The notes beneath the pieces were generated by a model, which saw only the letters and a program-made list of their open reading frames with translations, did no database searches and was not told the origin of the DNA. Of a stretch of DNA of 64,000 nt, positions 13,871 through 27,917 are shown piece by piece. Made by a program: the position numbers and the translations under genes. Numbering within the stretch: position 1 is the first letter of the stretch; every line of letters begins with the position of its first letter. The stretch comes from Halichoerus grypus (taxonomy: Eukaryota > Chordata > Mammalia > Carnivora > Phocidae): assembly GCF_964656455.1 (NCBI RefSeq), contig NC_135719.1, forward strand, positions 132,847,444-132,911,443, written 5' to 3'.

Positions 13871-16749
13871 ATTTTTCAAGAAAATAACAATAAAATAGTA
13901 ATATTGTAAGCCATGAACAGACAAGAAATGAAGTTTAGAGGAATTGTCTCACTAAGAAAGAACTAAGAAAAGAATCATGGATTTGTGGTATCTTGGATCT
14001 CGCATTAGGGTAGCAAATAAATTAAAGAAACTTGCAGGTGAAGAAAAAATTTAAAAACAACTACAGTTGTTCTTGATGTGGAGGTGAATTCTTTTGTATT
14101 TAATACTGTATATGTATTCAACAAAAAGGAAAACATAAGGTATTGGGCATAAAATACCTACTTCATCATACTAGCACACATACATACACATTAAAAAAAA
14201 CTATGCCACTATCATAAATAAATTTTATTTATATTTTTATATATCGCTGCAGGAAAAGTAAAGGACCTCTTTACTTTAAATGTCACATTAGTTTTGGTCT
14301 TTATAGCTATTTCTGTGTAATAGACCTTATATAATATTATGGATATGTTCATTTTACTTCCATTCTGTATTTTTTGCTTGATATAATTTTCTATATAAAT
14401 TTGATCAAAATTTTATAATGTTCCCTATTATGTTTCTATATAGGCTGTATGTTCATTATTTTTACAGTGGTAGTGTAATCCATCAAACAGATGTACAAAT
14501 AATTTGCCTATGTCCTGCATTATAAAATATATCACATATATCACAATCCATCATATTTCTAAATTTTACAATCACAAATGGTATATAATGCATAATTTTG
14601 TGCATTTAAGGTTATTTACCTAGGATAAGTAGTAACATACATGATTACTGAATCAAAAGATTAAGGCTGCTGTTAATTGTTATTGACAAGGAATTAAATG
14701 ACTTTCTAAAATTGTATTGATTTGCAAATCAAAAAACAGCAGTAGTTTTACTGCCCTCTTGCCATCCAAGGTTATTCACTTTAGCATTTTTTTCTCGCTT
14801 ATTTATAGCATCTGAAAACTTTTTATTAATATTTGAAAACTATAAATATCATTTTTAAGAGCAAAGTTTTCTTTAGAAATACATATGATCATATGATGCT
14901 TATTTGTTGCCATGGAATAGGTGTCAAACACCAAACTGGAGATCACAGACATGAATTTTCGCCAAAAATCTAATGAGTTCATCTGATACTAACGTAAAAA
15001 GATGCCATTCCATGTCACAATCTTTCATTCACAGAGATGTAAAAAAACTACCAGCATTAGAAGCTACATCAGAATTAATTTGATCTCAACTGGTGAAAGA
15101 CAGTGATGAAAGCTGATGATCAGTCTTAAGTTGATCTTTGACCCTTGAGCACCATAAAATTTCATCTACTGGTCTCCTAGGTGCCTAGTAATTATAGCAG
15201 AGCCTCCATTTTTCATGGCTTTTGCTTGGGAACAAACTGTATGTTTAGGCCTGATTCATGTTGATTCCTTGTCAGTTCTACTTCATTCCAAAGAGGCCTT
15301 AAATCACCCATGGTTCTTTTTTGAAGTTGACTATAAGCAAGGGTATCTTGAACCCATTGTGTTCAGGACAGAGGTTTAAAACAAGAGGTGAAGTTCAACA
15401 ATCCTATGTCATATTTTAACATGTTCCAGAATTTCTTACAAGTCTACCAAAGTGAGAGGTTGATGCATTAACTCCTTGTGGTCCTGCTTTTTATTTAGGA
15501 TTTTCTTTTTTTTTTCCCTAACACATACCAGTTTCAATTGTGAATTTAAAAACAACAACAACAAAAACAAGGTGACTCAGTTACTCTTTTCCTTCAGGTC
15601 ACAATATTAACAGAAGTGTTTTAGCCAATGTTATATAGAACTCCCGGAGGAACAAACTTAGAATGCTGTTTAACTTGATTGAATGTTAACAGTTATTTTC
15701 CCTAAGGGTAGAGGGGGAGACCCAGGTGACTGGGGGCGGGGGGCAAGTGGTACGTTAAAGATTATTCTGACATTAGTTTACGTTCAGCTAATCAGGTCCA
15801 GGTGGACCCAAATTATTGCTCAAGGCCCAAATGTCACCAAATATAGCACTCACTTTGATGCTAAAGTGTAGAGTTGATCCATCCTAAGATGTTTTCCTGT
15901 CAGACACTTAGCCCCCAGATTAAATTATATTCAACCAGAAAAGTAAGCATTAAAAAAAAAATTCCAACTCTGTACATGTCTATAAATATCTATAAATCAG
16001 TATGGTGAAATCATGAAAAAATCATTTTTAACTCTGAGTCCCACTTGTCAAGTGGCCATCTAGGCTACAATATTTTTCTCTCATAAGCTTTTTTCTTTCA
16101 AATACTAAAAGTTGGTTCTTCTTGATATTGCTTAGACATTTATAAAATAAAGGGATACCTGAAATTATATTTCTATGTGGAAGTTTTAGGTATGTACTTT
16201 AATCAAAGAGCCATGCTATGAGTTCATTAAAAAAATAGCTCTTAAGAGAAATTAGGGTTGTCTTTTGAGAACACGGTGTGATAATTGCATGAAGCTAAAT
16301 AAATTAGAATCAAACCTATAAAAGTCAGTTAATAACTATTGATATGAAAGATGTTGATATGCCAGGTATGACATTTATCTGACCTAAATAACCAAAGAAA
16401 CATGATTAAAATATTGTGTAGTTAGTCCCCAATGAAAATGATTTATGTCTGAAAATACTTCATAGTTGTAAAGAAGTAAATAAGAAGGGAGTGTTAATAA
16501 CTGAGGGGGGGTGGAATACATGCTAGGGGATACTGTCCCTATAAGTCTTTGCTAAATGTGTCATTGAAATGCTCACAATGGGTCCTACCCAGGATAGTCT
16601 CATAATCAGGTAGATATATTTTAAGGAACTGTCAATAAAATAGGCTTAGAAACCTTTCCTAGAATAAAAGTTGAGATAATTTTTCTTTCTCTAACTTTCC
16701 TTCTAGAATTAGAAAGGATGGAGTAAAGGTTTGAAAATAGGTGAGGGCG
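13871..16749. other. No gene seen
   Basis: Unique A/T-rich sequence. A short caa-rich stretch lies near 15549-15570; nothing else recognisable. Confidence 0.55.
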
Positions 16750-16905
16750 GATCACTCTGGAGTCAAGCTGCTCAGGTTTGAATTTCACCTCCCTTGATTT
16801 CTAGTTGTGTTACTGAGGTCCTCTTATTTTATCTTTCAAGGCTCTGTTTTCTCATCCAGAAAAAGGGATAATAACAATTCCTATCTCATAGTAAGTTCAA
16901 AAATA
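16750..16905 (+). mobile_element. MIR relic
   Basis: ctctggagtcaagctgctc followed by ttttctcatccagaaaaagg and ataacaattcctatctcat. Confidence 0.6.
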
Positions 16906-17489
16906 GACAACTATTATTATCCAAGAGAATATGGATTCATCAACTCAAGATATTGAGATAAAGAGAGCTCTCAAGTTATAAATGATAAGGCTTCAGCTGA
17001 AGGGGAAATATACTCCTGTGTTTGCTCCAAGAGTAGAGGGCCCCAATGTGTTCCAAATTATGTTACTTGTGGCTTTCAAAAGTTGATGGATTTCCAAATT
17101 TCGGATAAGAGATTATAGACATGAGTCCTATGGGGAGAGCATGGAGCGAGAAGAGCCAAGCCCTGGTAAGGGAAAAACTTTGATTATCCCCAAATGAACC
17201 AATCCATGAGCAATTAATTTAAAGTTAAAGTTGTGTATATTTCATTGTTTTAAGCTTCCTGATGGGATAATTAAATTGTTTGAGAGAAAAGTTAGAGCAT
17301 TATTAGACAGTCCACATTGCTTGGGCAATTATCTAGACAAGGCAACAATATTTGACCTGAATGAGCAGAATTAGCTTGCTGAGTTTTTGTTCAAACTTGA
17401 TTTGAGTAACTCTCTCATTCCTTCACTTTCATGTCACTGAGAGGGAATTGTAACAAGTAATGTTACCAGCCACTTTCAAAAATCATCAC

Positions 17490-17727
17490 GGAGGGGGAGA
17501 CGAACCATGAGAGACTATGGACTCTGAGAAACAAACTGAGGGTTCTAGAGGGGAGGGCGGGTGGGGGGATGGGTTAGCCTGGTGATGGGTATTAAAGAGG
17601 GCACGTACTGCATGGAGCACTGAGTGTTATATGCAAACAATGAATCATGGAACACTACATCAAAAATTAATGATGTAATGTATGGTGATTAACATAACAT
17701 AATAAAATAAAAAAAATGTAAAATAAA
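17490..17727 (+). mobile_element. 5'-truncated L1, 3' module only
   Basis: Only the terminal 3' UTR module is present, from cggagggggagac to an A-rich tail. It is flanked by a 12-bp TSD aaaaatcatcac (17478-17489 and 17728-17739), so this is a genuine short L1 insertion. Confidence 0.85.
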
Positions 17728-17739
17728 AAAAATCATCAC

Positions 17740-19307
17740 AGTATATGATTCTTTCCTTGGGAAGGAATAATCATTCTTTGTTGTTCATGAGCAGAGGGTA
17801 GAGACATAAGATTGAGCACTAATGCCTGATCATTGTTAAATCTTAAAGTGAGATGACAGTGAAATCAAAATTAATTTTTGAGAGTGACAAAAATATGGCC
17901 TTGAAAAATAAATATGGTGTACATTGAAAAATGCATCATTTACTCTGTATCATAAGACTTTTAGGCATAAGTAGTCTATGTGATGACAGAATCCATTTTA
18001 TAGATTTATATAATAGAATAATAAAACTGGAAGTCAAACTTAATCCTCAAATATTTCACAAAGGAAGTCAGTCTGCCCCCAAATCTGTTGAAATTGATTT
18101 TAAAATGAAATCACATATTGGAGAAAGCATTCAAGTATAAGACATTGACAACCTATAAATATCCTTTAGTTACAACTGAGAGTCCATAAAAAATAAAATG
18201 AATGATTATTAAATATTTGAAATATTTACAGTTATAATTTTCCACTCTTTACTGATTTAGTCTAAACTAATTTTGGTTAATGTCCAAGAGGTTTTACAGT
18301 ATTAAACTATTTTGAGGAGTTGTTTATTCTTGCATAGGTCTCACAGATTCCCATCTTTTCCCTCCACCGTTTTTTTTTTTTACTCACTGTTTTCTCTCCT
18401 GCAAAGCTCTTCTTATCAATCACATGTTGGGAAAGTTTTCTTTTCCATAAGATACCATTTAAGGATTATCCCTATTCCCTAAAATGCCTTTTGAGCCCCC
18501 TATCTCTCTTGTAAACCCTTGGAATTAATTTCACCTCAGAAGCTCTACACTGCAGAAGGTGTTATGATAGCCTGTATTTTAAAAATACCTTATATTATAC
18601 TTTCCAATATCTCTGTGTCTATATTTCTCAGGAGACTGTGTTCAATTTTCATCATTGTACCATACCAGCACACAACATAGGAGACTGCTCAGAGGTGCAA
18701 ACTATGGTTGCTTAAATTTATTGTTCAATTGTTATATTAGACCAATTTTGAGAAAATTGTTAGGGTCTTTGTAGTCCATGTGAATGAAACCAGAACTCAA
18801 CTGAGAAAAATCAGATGAATGATTGTAAGAAAATATATTATAGAAAGCAAAAAGCCCTTTGATAATACAAGAAACATCCAATTCAACTCTTGGCAAAATT
18901 GTGTTTGTACCATAAACTGCGTTGAGTTCCTGGAATAAAAGTCAGCATGGGGAATTAAGGAAGGTCATGTGACAAGCAGCTAACCCAGGCACAAGAGGGT
19001 GAGAGAAGGATGCCTCTCAGCTGACACCTGCAAGATGAAGAATTAATTATAGGAAAGAGTGGTTAGGACTGGGGTGTCTGAGGGGTTGTTTGTGACCCTT
19101 ATGGCATATATAACCACCTAGTTTCTGGTTTATGCTGTGATATTTTATGAAGTAGATAGGGATTCAAATTAGTTTTTATTGTAACTGCAATAATATATCA
19201 TTTATTTGTCTCCTTTATTTCTCTGATACAGTAACTTTCACCCAAATCAATTATATATTATATATATATGGTCTGTGGCATAAGTGAAGAGATATTGCTA
19301 GCTCTAA
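17740..19307. other. No gene seen
   Basis: Unique sequence with possible decayed L2 near 18540-18730. Confidence 0.55.
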
Positions 19308-19320
19308 ACCTGATATTTTA

Positions 19321-19526
19321 TTTAATTAATTTATTTTTTTAAAGATTTTATTTATTTGACAGAGATACGGCGAGAGAGGAAACACAAGCCGGGGGGTGGG
19401 TGGAGAGGGAGAAGCAGGCTTCCTGCTGAGCAGGGAGCCCGATGTGGGACTCAATCCCAGGACCCTGAGATCGTGACCTGAGCTGAACGCAGATGCTTAA
19501 TGACTGAGCCACCCAGGCACCCAAGT
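19321..19526 (-). mobile_element. Can-SINE
   Basis: Full-length minus-strand copy, moderately diverged. TSD acctgatatttta at 19308-19320 and 19527-19539. Confidence 0.94.
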
Positions 19527-19984
19527 ACCTGATATTTTAAGAAGTTTATACATTCCTGAGAATTTTATTTTGCTTTGGTTTTGTTTAATGGCATGAGTAC
19601 AATACTTAGCCTTTTTAAAACTCTGAAAGGTGAGCTATTTTTTGCTCCTCTTTATATATGATGCTGGACTTCTGATGACATTGGGAGAGACATGACAGAA
19701 AACTAAAGTAATAATTAATATTAGAGTCTAGAATGATAATCATTGTAAATATCTTTCTCTCAATATCTCAGCAAACTATTTTCATCACGATAGAGAGGGA
19801 TAATTTTCAGGGAGAAAATTCCCTTCCATTGTGCTTCCGCTTCCCCAGGGGTAAAACTGATTAAGTTACTTGAAAATTGTTAAAATATCCCAGTGGAGGA
19901 GAAGCAGAGCCCAGAGAAAACTTGGATTCATCTTATTGAAAGGTTATTGGATCCTTTTTCATCCCTTTTCTACTCTAAAGAATT

Positions 19985-20100
19985 TAGGGAATGAGATAAT
20001 GATAGTCTTTACCTCAAGGGGAAGTTTAGTAGATTAAATGTTATAATGGATGTAAGTGATTATCACAATGTCTGGCATATACTAAGTGTCCATAAGGCTA
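19985..20100 (+). mobile_element. MIR relic, 3' part
   Basis: cacaatgtctggcatatac and the nearby order match a MIR 3' end. Confidence 0.45.
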
Positions 20101-20979
20101 GCCAGTGCTTTTATGGATATGCTAAATGTACAATCCTGTTTTTTCTTTTTTTTCCCCAGTGAATCTGCTTCAGAAAAAGAAAAATCAGAGTAGAGAAGAA
20201 ACAGAAGAGAGAATTTGAGCAGCCTGTTGGTTTTGAGAATTGCTAACTATCATTGTGTACATGATGGGGTAGGTGAAGCAGGTTATAACACATTTGAACT
20301 CATTCCAGCAGTAGTGACCCTTTCTCAAACCCAGATGTTTAAATGACTGTTCAGTGGGGATGTTTGGGATTATAAATATGTCCCATCTGTGCTACCGTCT
20401 GCCTGCTCTTGAAAGGTGTAAAATCACCCACTGCACTCGACATCAGTAGCAATCCCCATTCCAATTTACAGGAAAATTAAAAGGTGACCAGAAATCTTCC
20501 TTGTGGCAAAACCTTTCAACATTCACCTAAAGGGAATAAATGAAGGTCAAGGCAATCACTTTGTTAATGTGCTATTGGATAGAAGTGCTATTGGAAATAT
20601 TTTATGTTTTAATTGAGATGTATCAATCTAAATAATCATAAACAAAAATGAGAATGCATTTAAAATTTCAACTTTAGAAACCTGAAGGCATCTTTGCAAC
20701 ACTGTATGGCACACATAATCCTTTTTTATTGAATGGGTTCATAGCTGCAAGTATTTTAATACCTTAGGAAAACAGAAGCTTGTAGCTTGAATATGTAATA
20801 CTAGTAGTATTATTAATATTAAGATAGTATTAATAGCAATGATGTTCAGGTTAGGCAGTTCCTCTGTCTTACATTATTCTGAATTTTAGCACCCCAGTTT
20901 TCATGGTTATTTCCTTCATACACTTTGCATTTTGTAATTACTTTATTATGGATTTGTTTACTTGTCATCAGCTTTCCAC

Positions 20980-21085
20980 TTTATTAGGTAATATTCTCCA
21001 GGAGAATGGGTATTTTATTGCTCTCATCTCTTCTTACACATTACCCAGCAAAATGACAGGCATAGAGTAGACATTCAATAAATAG
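20980..21085 (+). mobile_element. L2 3'-end relic
   Basis: ctccaggagaatgggtattt, then catagagtagacattcaata. Confidence 0.5.
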
Positions 21086-21944
21086 TGTAGAATATGTTAA
21101 AAATTAATAAAGATTGTTTAGATTTTCTAAAATTGTTCCAAATATCAGATACACTAAACCAGACATTAATAGGAAAATAATTCCAGGTTTCCAGATACTT
21201 CAATTAGTATCTTCCTTGAGCATAAGACCATATCATCATACATACTTACACATCGATTCAAGGCAACAAAGCAGCAGCCTTTATGGAGAATATACTGAGA
21301 CTTGAATCTGTGTTGTGTTCTCTTAATTTAAGGAAATTACACATTGAGGTGATCTAGTAACATCAAGAAGAAATCACCATATATAAATGATGATAGATGA
21401 TAGATCTTTCCAAAGTTAACGTCTGAACTCCTTTTAACAATGGACAGGATGTGAACTCAGATGACCTGAATCTTACTCTTATTCTATCAGTTAGAAGCTT
21501 GATCTTGAGCAAACCACCTGACCTCAATTAATATGTACATTCTCATACATGCATTCTCATCTGTTAATTAAAATCTAGCACATGATTTTTGTTAACATCA
21601 AATAACAAATGACATGTGAAAGCAATTTGTAAAATGGCAAGTAGTAGCCCAATAGTGACCAGTTTTGTACTCTTAAATCACAGCCTTGCTAAAAGACTCT
21701 TGATGACCTTTTTCAGAAAGATGAAAGTGGTTTGATAGAAAATTAGAGAAGTTAAACTATTAGGTTTTGGGTGAAGGAAGGAACTAAAAGAATCTAATGT
21801 ATGAAGCTACAAATCAGAGTGGGAATCTAGCTACTTCTTCTTTTTTTTTGAAATCTAGCTACTTCTATTACTCTATAACTATATATTTTATTTGTAAAAC
21901 ATGGGGACAGTAACAACTAATACTTGTCTCTAATACTGATGTTG

Positions 21945-22005
21945 CTCATATCCCTTTATTTACTTATTTTTAAGCTTTTATTTTTAAGTAATCCCTACTC
22001 CAGTA
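21945..22005 (-). mobile_element. Possible truncated Can-SINE tail
   Basis: The phrase taagcttttatttttaagtaatccctactcc resembles the start of an antisense older Can-SINE. The rest is absent, so this is tentative. Confidence 0.3.
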
Positions 22006-22529
22006 CTCTTCGTCAAATATTGTTGTACTTACATGAGTTGGTTTCTGTGCTGGGAACCAGAGAAACCCTAACTGATATTACTCAGTGATAAACTGCAGAT
22101 AGTGAGTAAATGTGAGGGAAAAGATAAAATTATGGGATAAGATAGAAATCTCAAATCTCTGGTTTGGTCAAATGTATGCTGGTTCTACACACTCTGAGGG
22201 ATATAAGAAGTAGGCTTAAGAAGGAAAATATGTTCAGTTCGGGATATATTGAGTTCAAAGCACATACAGGACATTTAAGTGGAGATGTCCAAGAGAACTT
22301 AACTGGAGAGAGAAATTAGTTATTTCGTAATTGAAGATGAGGGAGTGGGGAATGCAAAGAAAGGGCAGGTAGAGTGAGAAGTGGTCTGCGACTAAAAGGT
22401 CATATCAGTTTAATTAATTAATTTAATGAAAATATAATTTATTTTTGAATATAATTATGCAATCATATTATCCATCCTTTCTCCATCAATATCCGATATT
22501 TGCTATGCTTTTTAAACTTACACATGTGT

Positions 22530-22683
22530 AAAAGTCATCTGGAGAGATGATCTCCACACAGATTCCTGGGTTCCCTTTCTAGAGATTCTGATTCAGTGAA
22601 GCTGGGGTGGGTCTTGAATCTTTGCACTTTAACACGTCTCTAGATGATACTGATGTTGTTGGCCACTGAAGCACTGTTCTAAG
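22530..22683 (-). mobile_element. MER20-like hAT relic
   Basis: Includes cacagattcctggg, attctgattcagtgaagctgg and a terminal gcactgttctaagag, in the order of MER20. Confidence 0.6.
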
Positions 22684-24721
22684 AGAGTGACTGTGAACAG
22701 GAACCACTATAAGTGATTTCCTCCCTAATAAAGATATTTCAAATGACTATTGCCCTATTTTTAATGAGATTTGGAAGATTTTGAGAACATTCATATTTTT
22801 GGCATGGATACAGGCAAAAATACATTTTGGAATGCACGTTGTGTAGGTTGGGGTCCTCAGGAACCAAACCCTAGGGCAGAGATTTGCCTCAAGGAATATT
22901 CATGGAAGGTACTTTTATGAATGACAACTTCAAAGGGATGAGAGGGACAGGACTGGGTGGAGCAAGAATGTTGAGCTGTGATGAAGCTGCACCATGGGAC
23001 ATAGAACCCCTCCAGTTCTATGGGAAATCTTTAGCTGCGCAGCTTCTCAGAGCTGTTTCCAATCAAGACAACAGGGTCAGGCCCTTTTACCCCAACATCA
23101 ACCAGTAATTTAATATAGGTCTACTCTGTGAAAGGAGTAATATTCGGTGAAGTGATTTCCTTCCAAATTCCTCTGAAATTTCTGGAGATGGATTCAATTT
23201 TAAACCCTCAGAAATCAACATTTCTGGCAGCTTAGGACAAGAGTGCCTTCCACAGAGGGAAGGAACTTGGAGGGCATGACCCAATTCACTGGAGATTGTC
23301 TATTTGATATTTTGAATTAGTTCCATTTCTCCAGGATCCAGGTATTGAAGTTTATACTTCAGTTGTAGATTACTTGGATAAAATGTATATTACTTCCAAT
23401 CTGAAACACCTAAAATTTGGAGTCAGCAAAAGTAAACCAGAACCTCATAAATGTGTGTACCCCCACCTTGCAATATTTTTGTTGTTTCCTGCTTTTGAAT
23501 GAACTGGAAATAGTGTATCAGCACTTTACTTTCAGAACTGTCTGTATAAAAATTATGAAATGAAAAATGGTGAGGATAGAATGTTCCTTGAACTATTTCT
23601 CCTTTTCATAAAAGCAATATAGTAATTGATTTGGCCTGGAATTATAGCATTTGCCCTAACCCACCCTACTAACCCAACAAATACATTAATTAACTATGAA
23701 TCAAATAGGATAGTTTAGACAATCAATTTGGGTAAAATAATTAAACTTGTCAAGTTGTTTTATTCATGTATTCTGTATTACTTTTATTGATATGAGAAGG
23801 GATGGTATGGATTGTCTATTTCTGAGTTTACAATGTGTATGTCCAATTGCCTACTTGTCAAACTTTCTTAGATGTTTTAAATGAAAATCAAGCTAGCATG
23901 TCCGAAACCAAAGTTAATGATCTTCACTGCAAACCTGTGAATGATTTCTTATGAAGTTGTGCAATGTAATAATTTTTAAGATTCCTCTATTTGTTTTGTG
24001 AATGTCCCCAGCTGTGTATGCAGCCCAAATCCAAAGTTTAGTCCATGACCTTTTCTCCCCTGTGTCCAGTTAGTCATTGAGTTCTGCCCCTGTATGATAT
24101 ATTTCTAAGACCCTCTATACCTATCTTATATAAAACTTAAAAGATTATATAACTAATTGTATATTTCCATGATGATGGAAAACTCCTTCAGTAGGCTAAA
24201 TTCGCCATGAAATCATTGAGTATCTTCATTTACTATTGTAGCTTGCTATTATAGCTCCAGTATATAATGCAATGCTGGCATATAAAAGATGCTTAATACA
24301 CTCTTTTTCAATGAATTAATAAAACAGATAAGTAAAATAAAAACATCCTGTAAAAAAGTGTCTCATATCTCACATCTTTTTTAGGATTATGTGAATCTTT
24401 TAGAGATCATTCTTATCTATTTATAAGCACAACCAAATATTTTATTTTTTTTAATGCAAGTACATTTACTTTGAACGATCACTAATAAACATATTCAGTT
24501 TAATGGAGCAATTTCTACTCCAACTATGTGGAGAAATAAACCAATTAGACAAATAAAATCTCTGACTTATTTCAAATATATTGATGAAATAACAGATAGT
24601 GGTGTTTAGACACCGTGCATATTGTCTCATGCATTACAGACATTTAATTAATACTTTTTGAATAAATATATAAATAAAAGAATGAATGAATAATATTTTC
24701 AGCAATATAGGTCATAGAAAA
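22684..24721. other. No gene seen
   Basis: The patch at 22840-23110 resembles an old repeat that I could not name. The remainder is unique. Confidence 0.5.
24160..24315 (+). mobile_element. L2/MIR 3'-end relic
   Basis: Weak match ending atgctggcatataaaagatg and cttaatacactc. Confidence 0.35.
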
Positions 24722-24736
24722 TATAACCCAATTTCT

Positions 24737-24929
24737 TTTTTTTTTTTTTTTTTTTTAATTCGACAGAGAGAGACACAGCGAGAGAGGGAACACAAGCAGG
24801 GGGAGTGGGAGAGAGAAAAGCAGGCTTCCCGCAGAGCAGGGAGCCCGATGCGGGGCTAGATCCCAGGACCCTAGTATCATGATCTGACCCGAAGGCAGAT
24901 GCTTAACAACTGAGCCACCCAGGCACCCC
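24737..24929 (-). mobile_element. Can-SINE with long T-run tail
   Basis: TSD tataacccaatttct at 24722-24736 and 24930-24944. The tail is an almost pure T-run rather than the usual ttttatttattt. Confidence 0.95.
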
Positions 24930-24944
24930 TATAACCCAATTTCT

Positions 24945-27177
24945 GATCTATTTTGTATAGCACATTTTCTATGATTATTTTTAAAACAGCATTACCTTGA
25001 TTTGTAAGGTTAAGGACGTTGACTACATTTCTATCAAATTCTTTCCTTGTCCATATTGCTCTAAGTTTATAAAAGCCTAAATAGCATTGTAGGCAAATAG
25101 GAATTCAAAATTAAATATCAATGACTAGCATTTTAAGCACTTGCTAACAGCTTGAATTTTAGTAAAGTGAATGTCCATGCTTGGAAATCTTTGTTTTAGC
25201 TATTGATGTTAAGGGTCAGAAACGCAGAACCATAGAATTCTGCGCAAATAAAATCTTATAACAAAGAATAGGTATGGTGTTTATTATCATTTATGTTTAG
25301 CTGCTAAATTATTGCCCCTACTAAGATCATAGAAATTTCATGAAAAGATTATGAACTGACAGATTAAACTAGGTGTCAGGAATTCAGTTTCTCTCTGCCT
25401 AAATATTTTAACATTATTCACCGTCTTTAACAAGTATTAATTGGTGACATGTGATGTAGTTATCCATTTGCTTTAATAAAGTAAAAAAACTCAAGGAATT
25501 TTAACAAGGTTAGGATTTCTTCTATACATAAGGCAGCATATTTGAATCTGGGTAGCTAGAAAGAATGAACATTTTTTTAAAAGAATATACAAATGTGTGG
25601 AAGAAGGCATATACGTCCACAACAATCATCATGCAAATCAAACTAAAATGAGTATAAGAATTAGACAGATATACAAAAGGAGAGAAATCAATTCCAGCTA
25701 TGAAAGAGGTACTCAATACAAATTTGAAAGGATAATTTTCCAAACTAAATTAATGGCATGAGTCAAAACAACAGAAGCAAGGAAAAAAATCAGAATATTT
25801 TCACATCATTCAGTTCAACACAAAACTAGCTAGACTTTGACAAGTTTTGAACTTCTATTTACTGATCAGATATTTTAATGTTAGTATATTCTAATACACA
25901 CTTTTATTTATAAGTCTCCTCAAGGCAATGGCCGAAACGTGTGGTACAGTGATACAAATAATTAATCACTATAATATTAATTAATGGTTTAATGAACTTA
26001 AAAAAAAAAAACTGTGGAAGTTATTTGCTTTCATTCTTTCTTTTTAATTTCCCAAATAAATAGAATTGCAAAGACTATGTAAATCTATCTTTTGTTTCTG
26101 ATGATAATTGAACTGTTATTTTTTCACATAGCTGTCTAGCCTTAATAACTTCCTATTTTATTCACATATTTGAAGAAAAAAGCCCTCTTACTTCCAGTTA
26201 ACACCTTGTATGATGAAGTAAGGAGATCTATTAAATTAAACTAGCAGATTTTTCATAAAGCATTTTGTAAATGTACTACTCATTAATTATAAGTCAGTGT
26301 TGACCAAGTAATGGCATTCTAGTGTTGCACATGATTTGCCATAGCAAGTTTTCAGCTATATGAAGCTTTATTTGGGCAACTCTAATGAAATTAGTTCTGA
26401 ATTCTTCTAAGCAATATCAGCTATTAGAACATATTTCTTCTCAATTTGTTGGAAACTTTTCACTCTATTCAGCTCAATGACCCACAAACAGAAACCAAAT
26501 TTATAGATTTTTATATTTGCAACAAAGGCAGAGTTACATGTATATGTTTGCTTAGCTCTCTGTATGAATATCAGAAGGTCCTTCTACATTTTCAGTCTTG
26601 CTTGACAGAGTACAGGTTTGCATATAAAATCACTATTTAGCTAGAAATAAGTTTGACTTGTAATACAAAGAGAAGCTTGATATACTGAGAAGACACTTTA
26701 TAGAATCATATTTATCTGGAATTTCCTAACAGTGTCTGGCATATTTTAGGCATGATCTATATATGATCTTTATATATGTACATATCTATATTGATATGAA
26801 TATCTACATTCATATATATTTAATAAAGGAATGAATAAATAATAAATTTTTACTGAAATAACATTTAAAATGTAATTATATGTTCCAGTGATGTACAAAG
26901 TTTGATTGAAATTAAAATCCTTTTCAACAGTATAACTGGATTTAGAGAAAACAAACATCAAAAATACTACAATATCAGAGAGAAAATCCTGCATACCTCC
27001 AAGAGAGCAAATCCTTTAAAATTTATTTCTTTAAGTGTACTATGAACATAGTCTTCGACAAAAGTGAAATAATTACTCTTGTATAATAAGTGACTCTTTA
27101 TGTAAGTATATATAACAAACCACCAAAAATAACTGTAGGTGAACCATGAATACCAAGAGCTGGCTTTCAATCAGCAG

Positions 27178-27220
<43 letters not shown>

Positions 27221-27790
27221 CTCTGCATTTAAAAAATACATTTCTGAGCTTGGAGTTATGGGACCACTGTGCAGAGTTGGAAGTGCAACTGTGATCATAA
27301 ATGTTACTTATTTCATAAAGGAATCAAGTTGCCTTCCTCAGTCTTATTATAAACCAGCTATAGGCATCTAGACTTTAGGGGCTGGCATGATATTCTTAGT
27401 GACAAATTGAAAACCAAGTATTCCATTTTATTACACTTAAAGATCTTCAAAAGCTGTAGCTACATTCATAAACAAATGAATACTTTGACAACTATGCCAA
27501 CAATTTGGTTTTGCTTTTATATTAAAAATAAATATGTGGCACGATGGTATATAGCCTGGCATGAGATGATTTGCCCATGGGAAATAAAGCCCATGAAAAA
27601 TATAGGATTATTCTCATTCTGTTCACTCCCATATTAGTACATGCTACAATGAGTTCAGCAGAAATAACCAAATCTGTGATCTTATATTCAGTCATAATTG
27701 AGAAACATTGCTAAGGTCTTTGGGCTTCTGTTTCATCATTGATACATAGAAATAGGGCTCTAAATCCTTCCTACTTATTGGATATTTGAG
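24945..27790. other. No gene seen
   Basis: Very A/T-rich, no recognised repeat except the T-run at 27183. Open frames are short and lack protein-like features. Confidence 0.55.
27183..27217. repeat. Pure T-run of 35 bases
   Basis: An isolated uninterrupted T-run with no SINE or L1 body next to it. Confidence 0.95.
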
Positions 27791-27791
27791 A

Positions 27792-27917
27792 GAGTCAAAT
27801 CACTTGATAAAGAACTTTCAAATTAATGTGGCCAACTACTCTGTTTGATTTATATATATTTTTTTGCTTTACAATGCACATTAAATGCACATCACAACAT
27901 TCAAACAACTGCTTTCT
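27792..27917. repeat. Shuffled duplication, copy A
   Basis: Three blocks, a (27792-27825), b (27818-27851) and c (27863-27917), recur at 28997-29116. There b and c are inverted while a keeps its direction, in the order b', a, c'. I counted identities of about 31/34 (a), 33/34 (b) and 54/55 (c). Confidence 0.9.

Larger units (their letters stand above)
20101..22529. other. No gene confirmed
   Basis: Unique apart from an L2 relic and a possible SINE scrap. A strong splice-acceptor-like tract ends at 20159. Confidence 0.5.
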
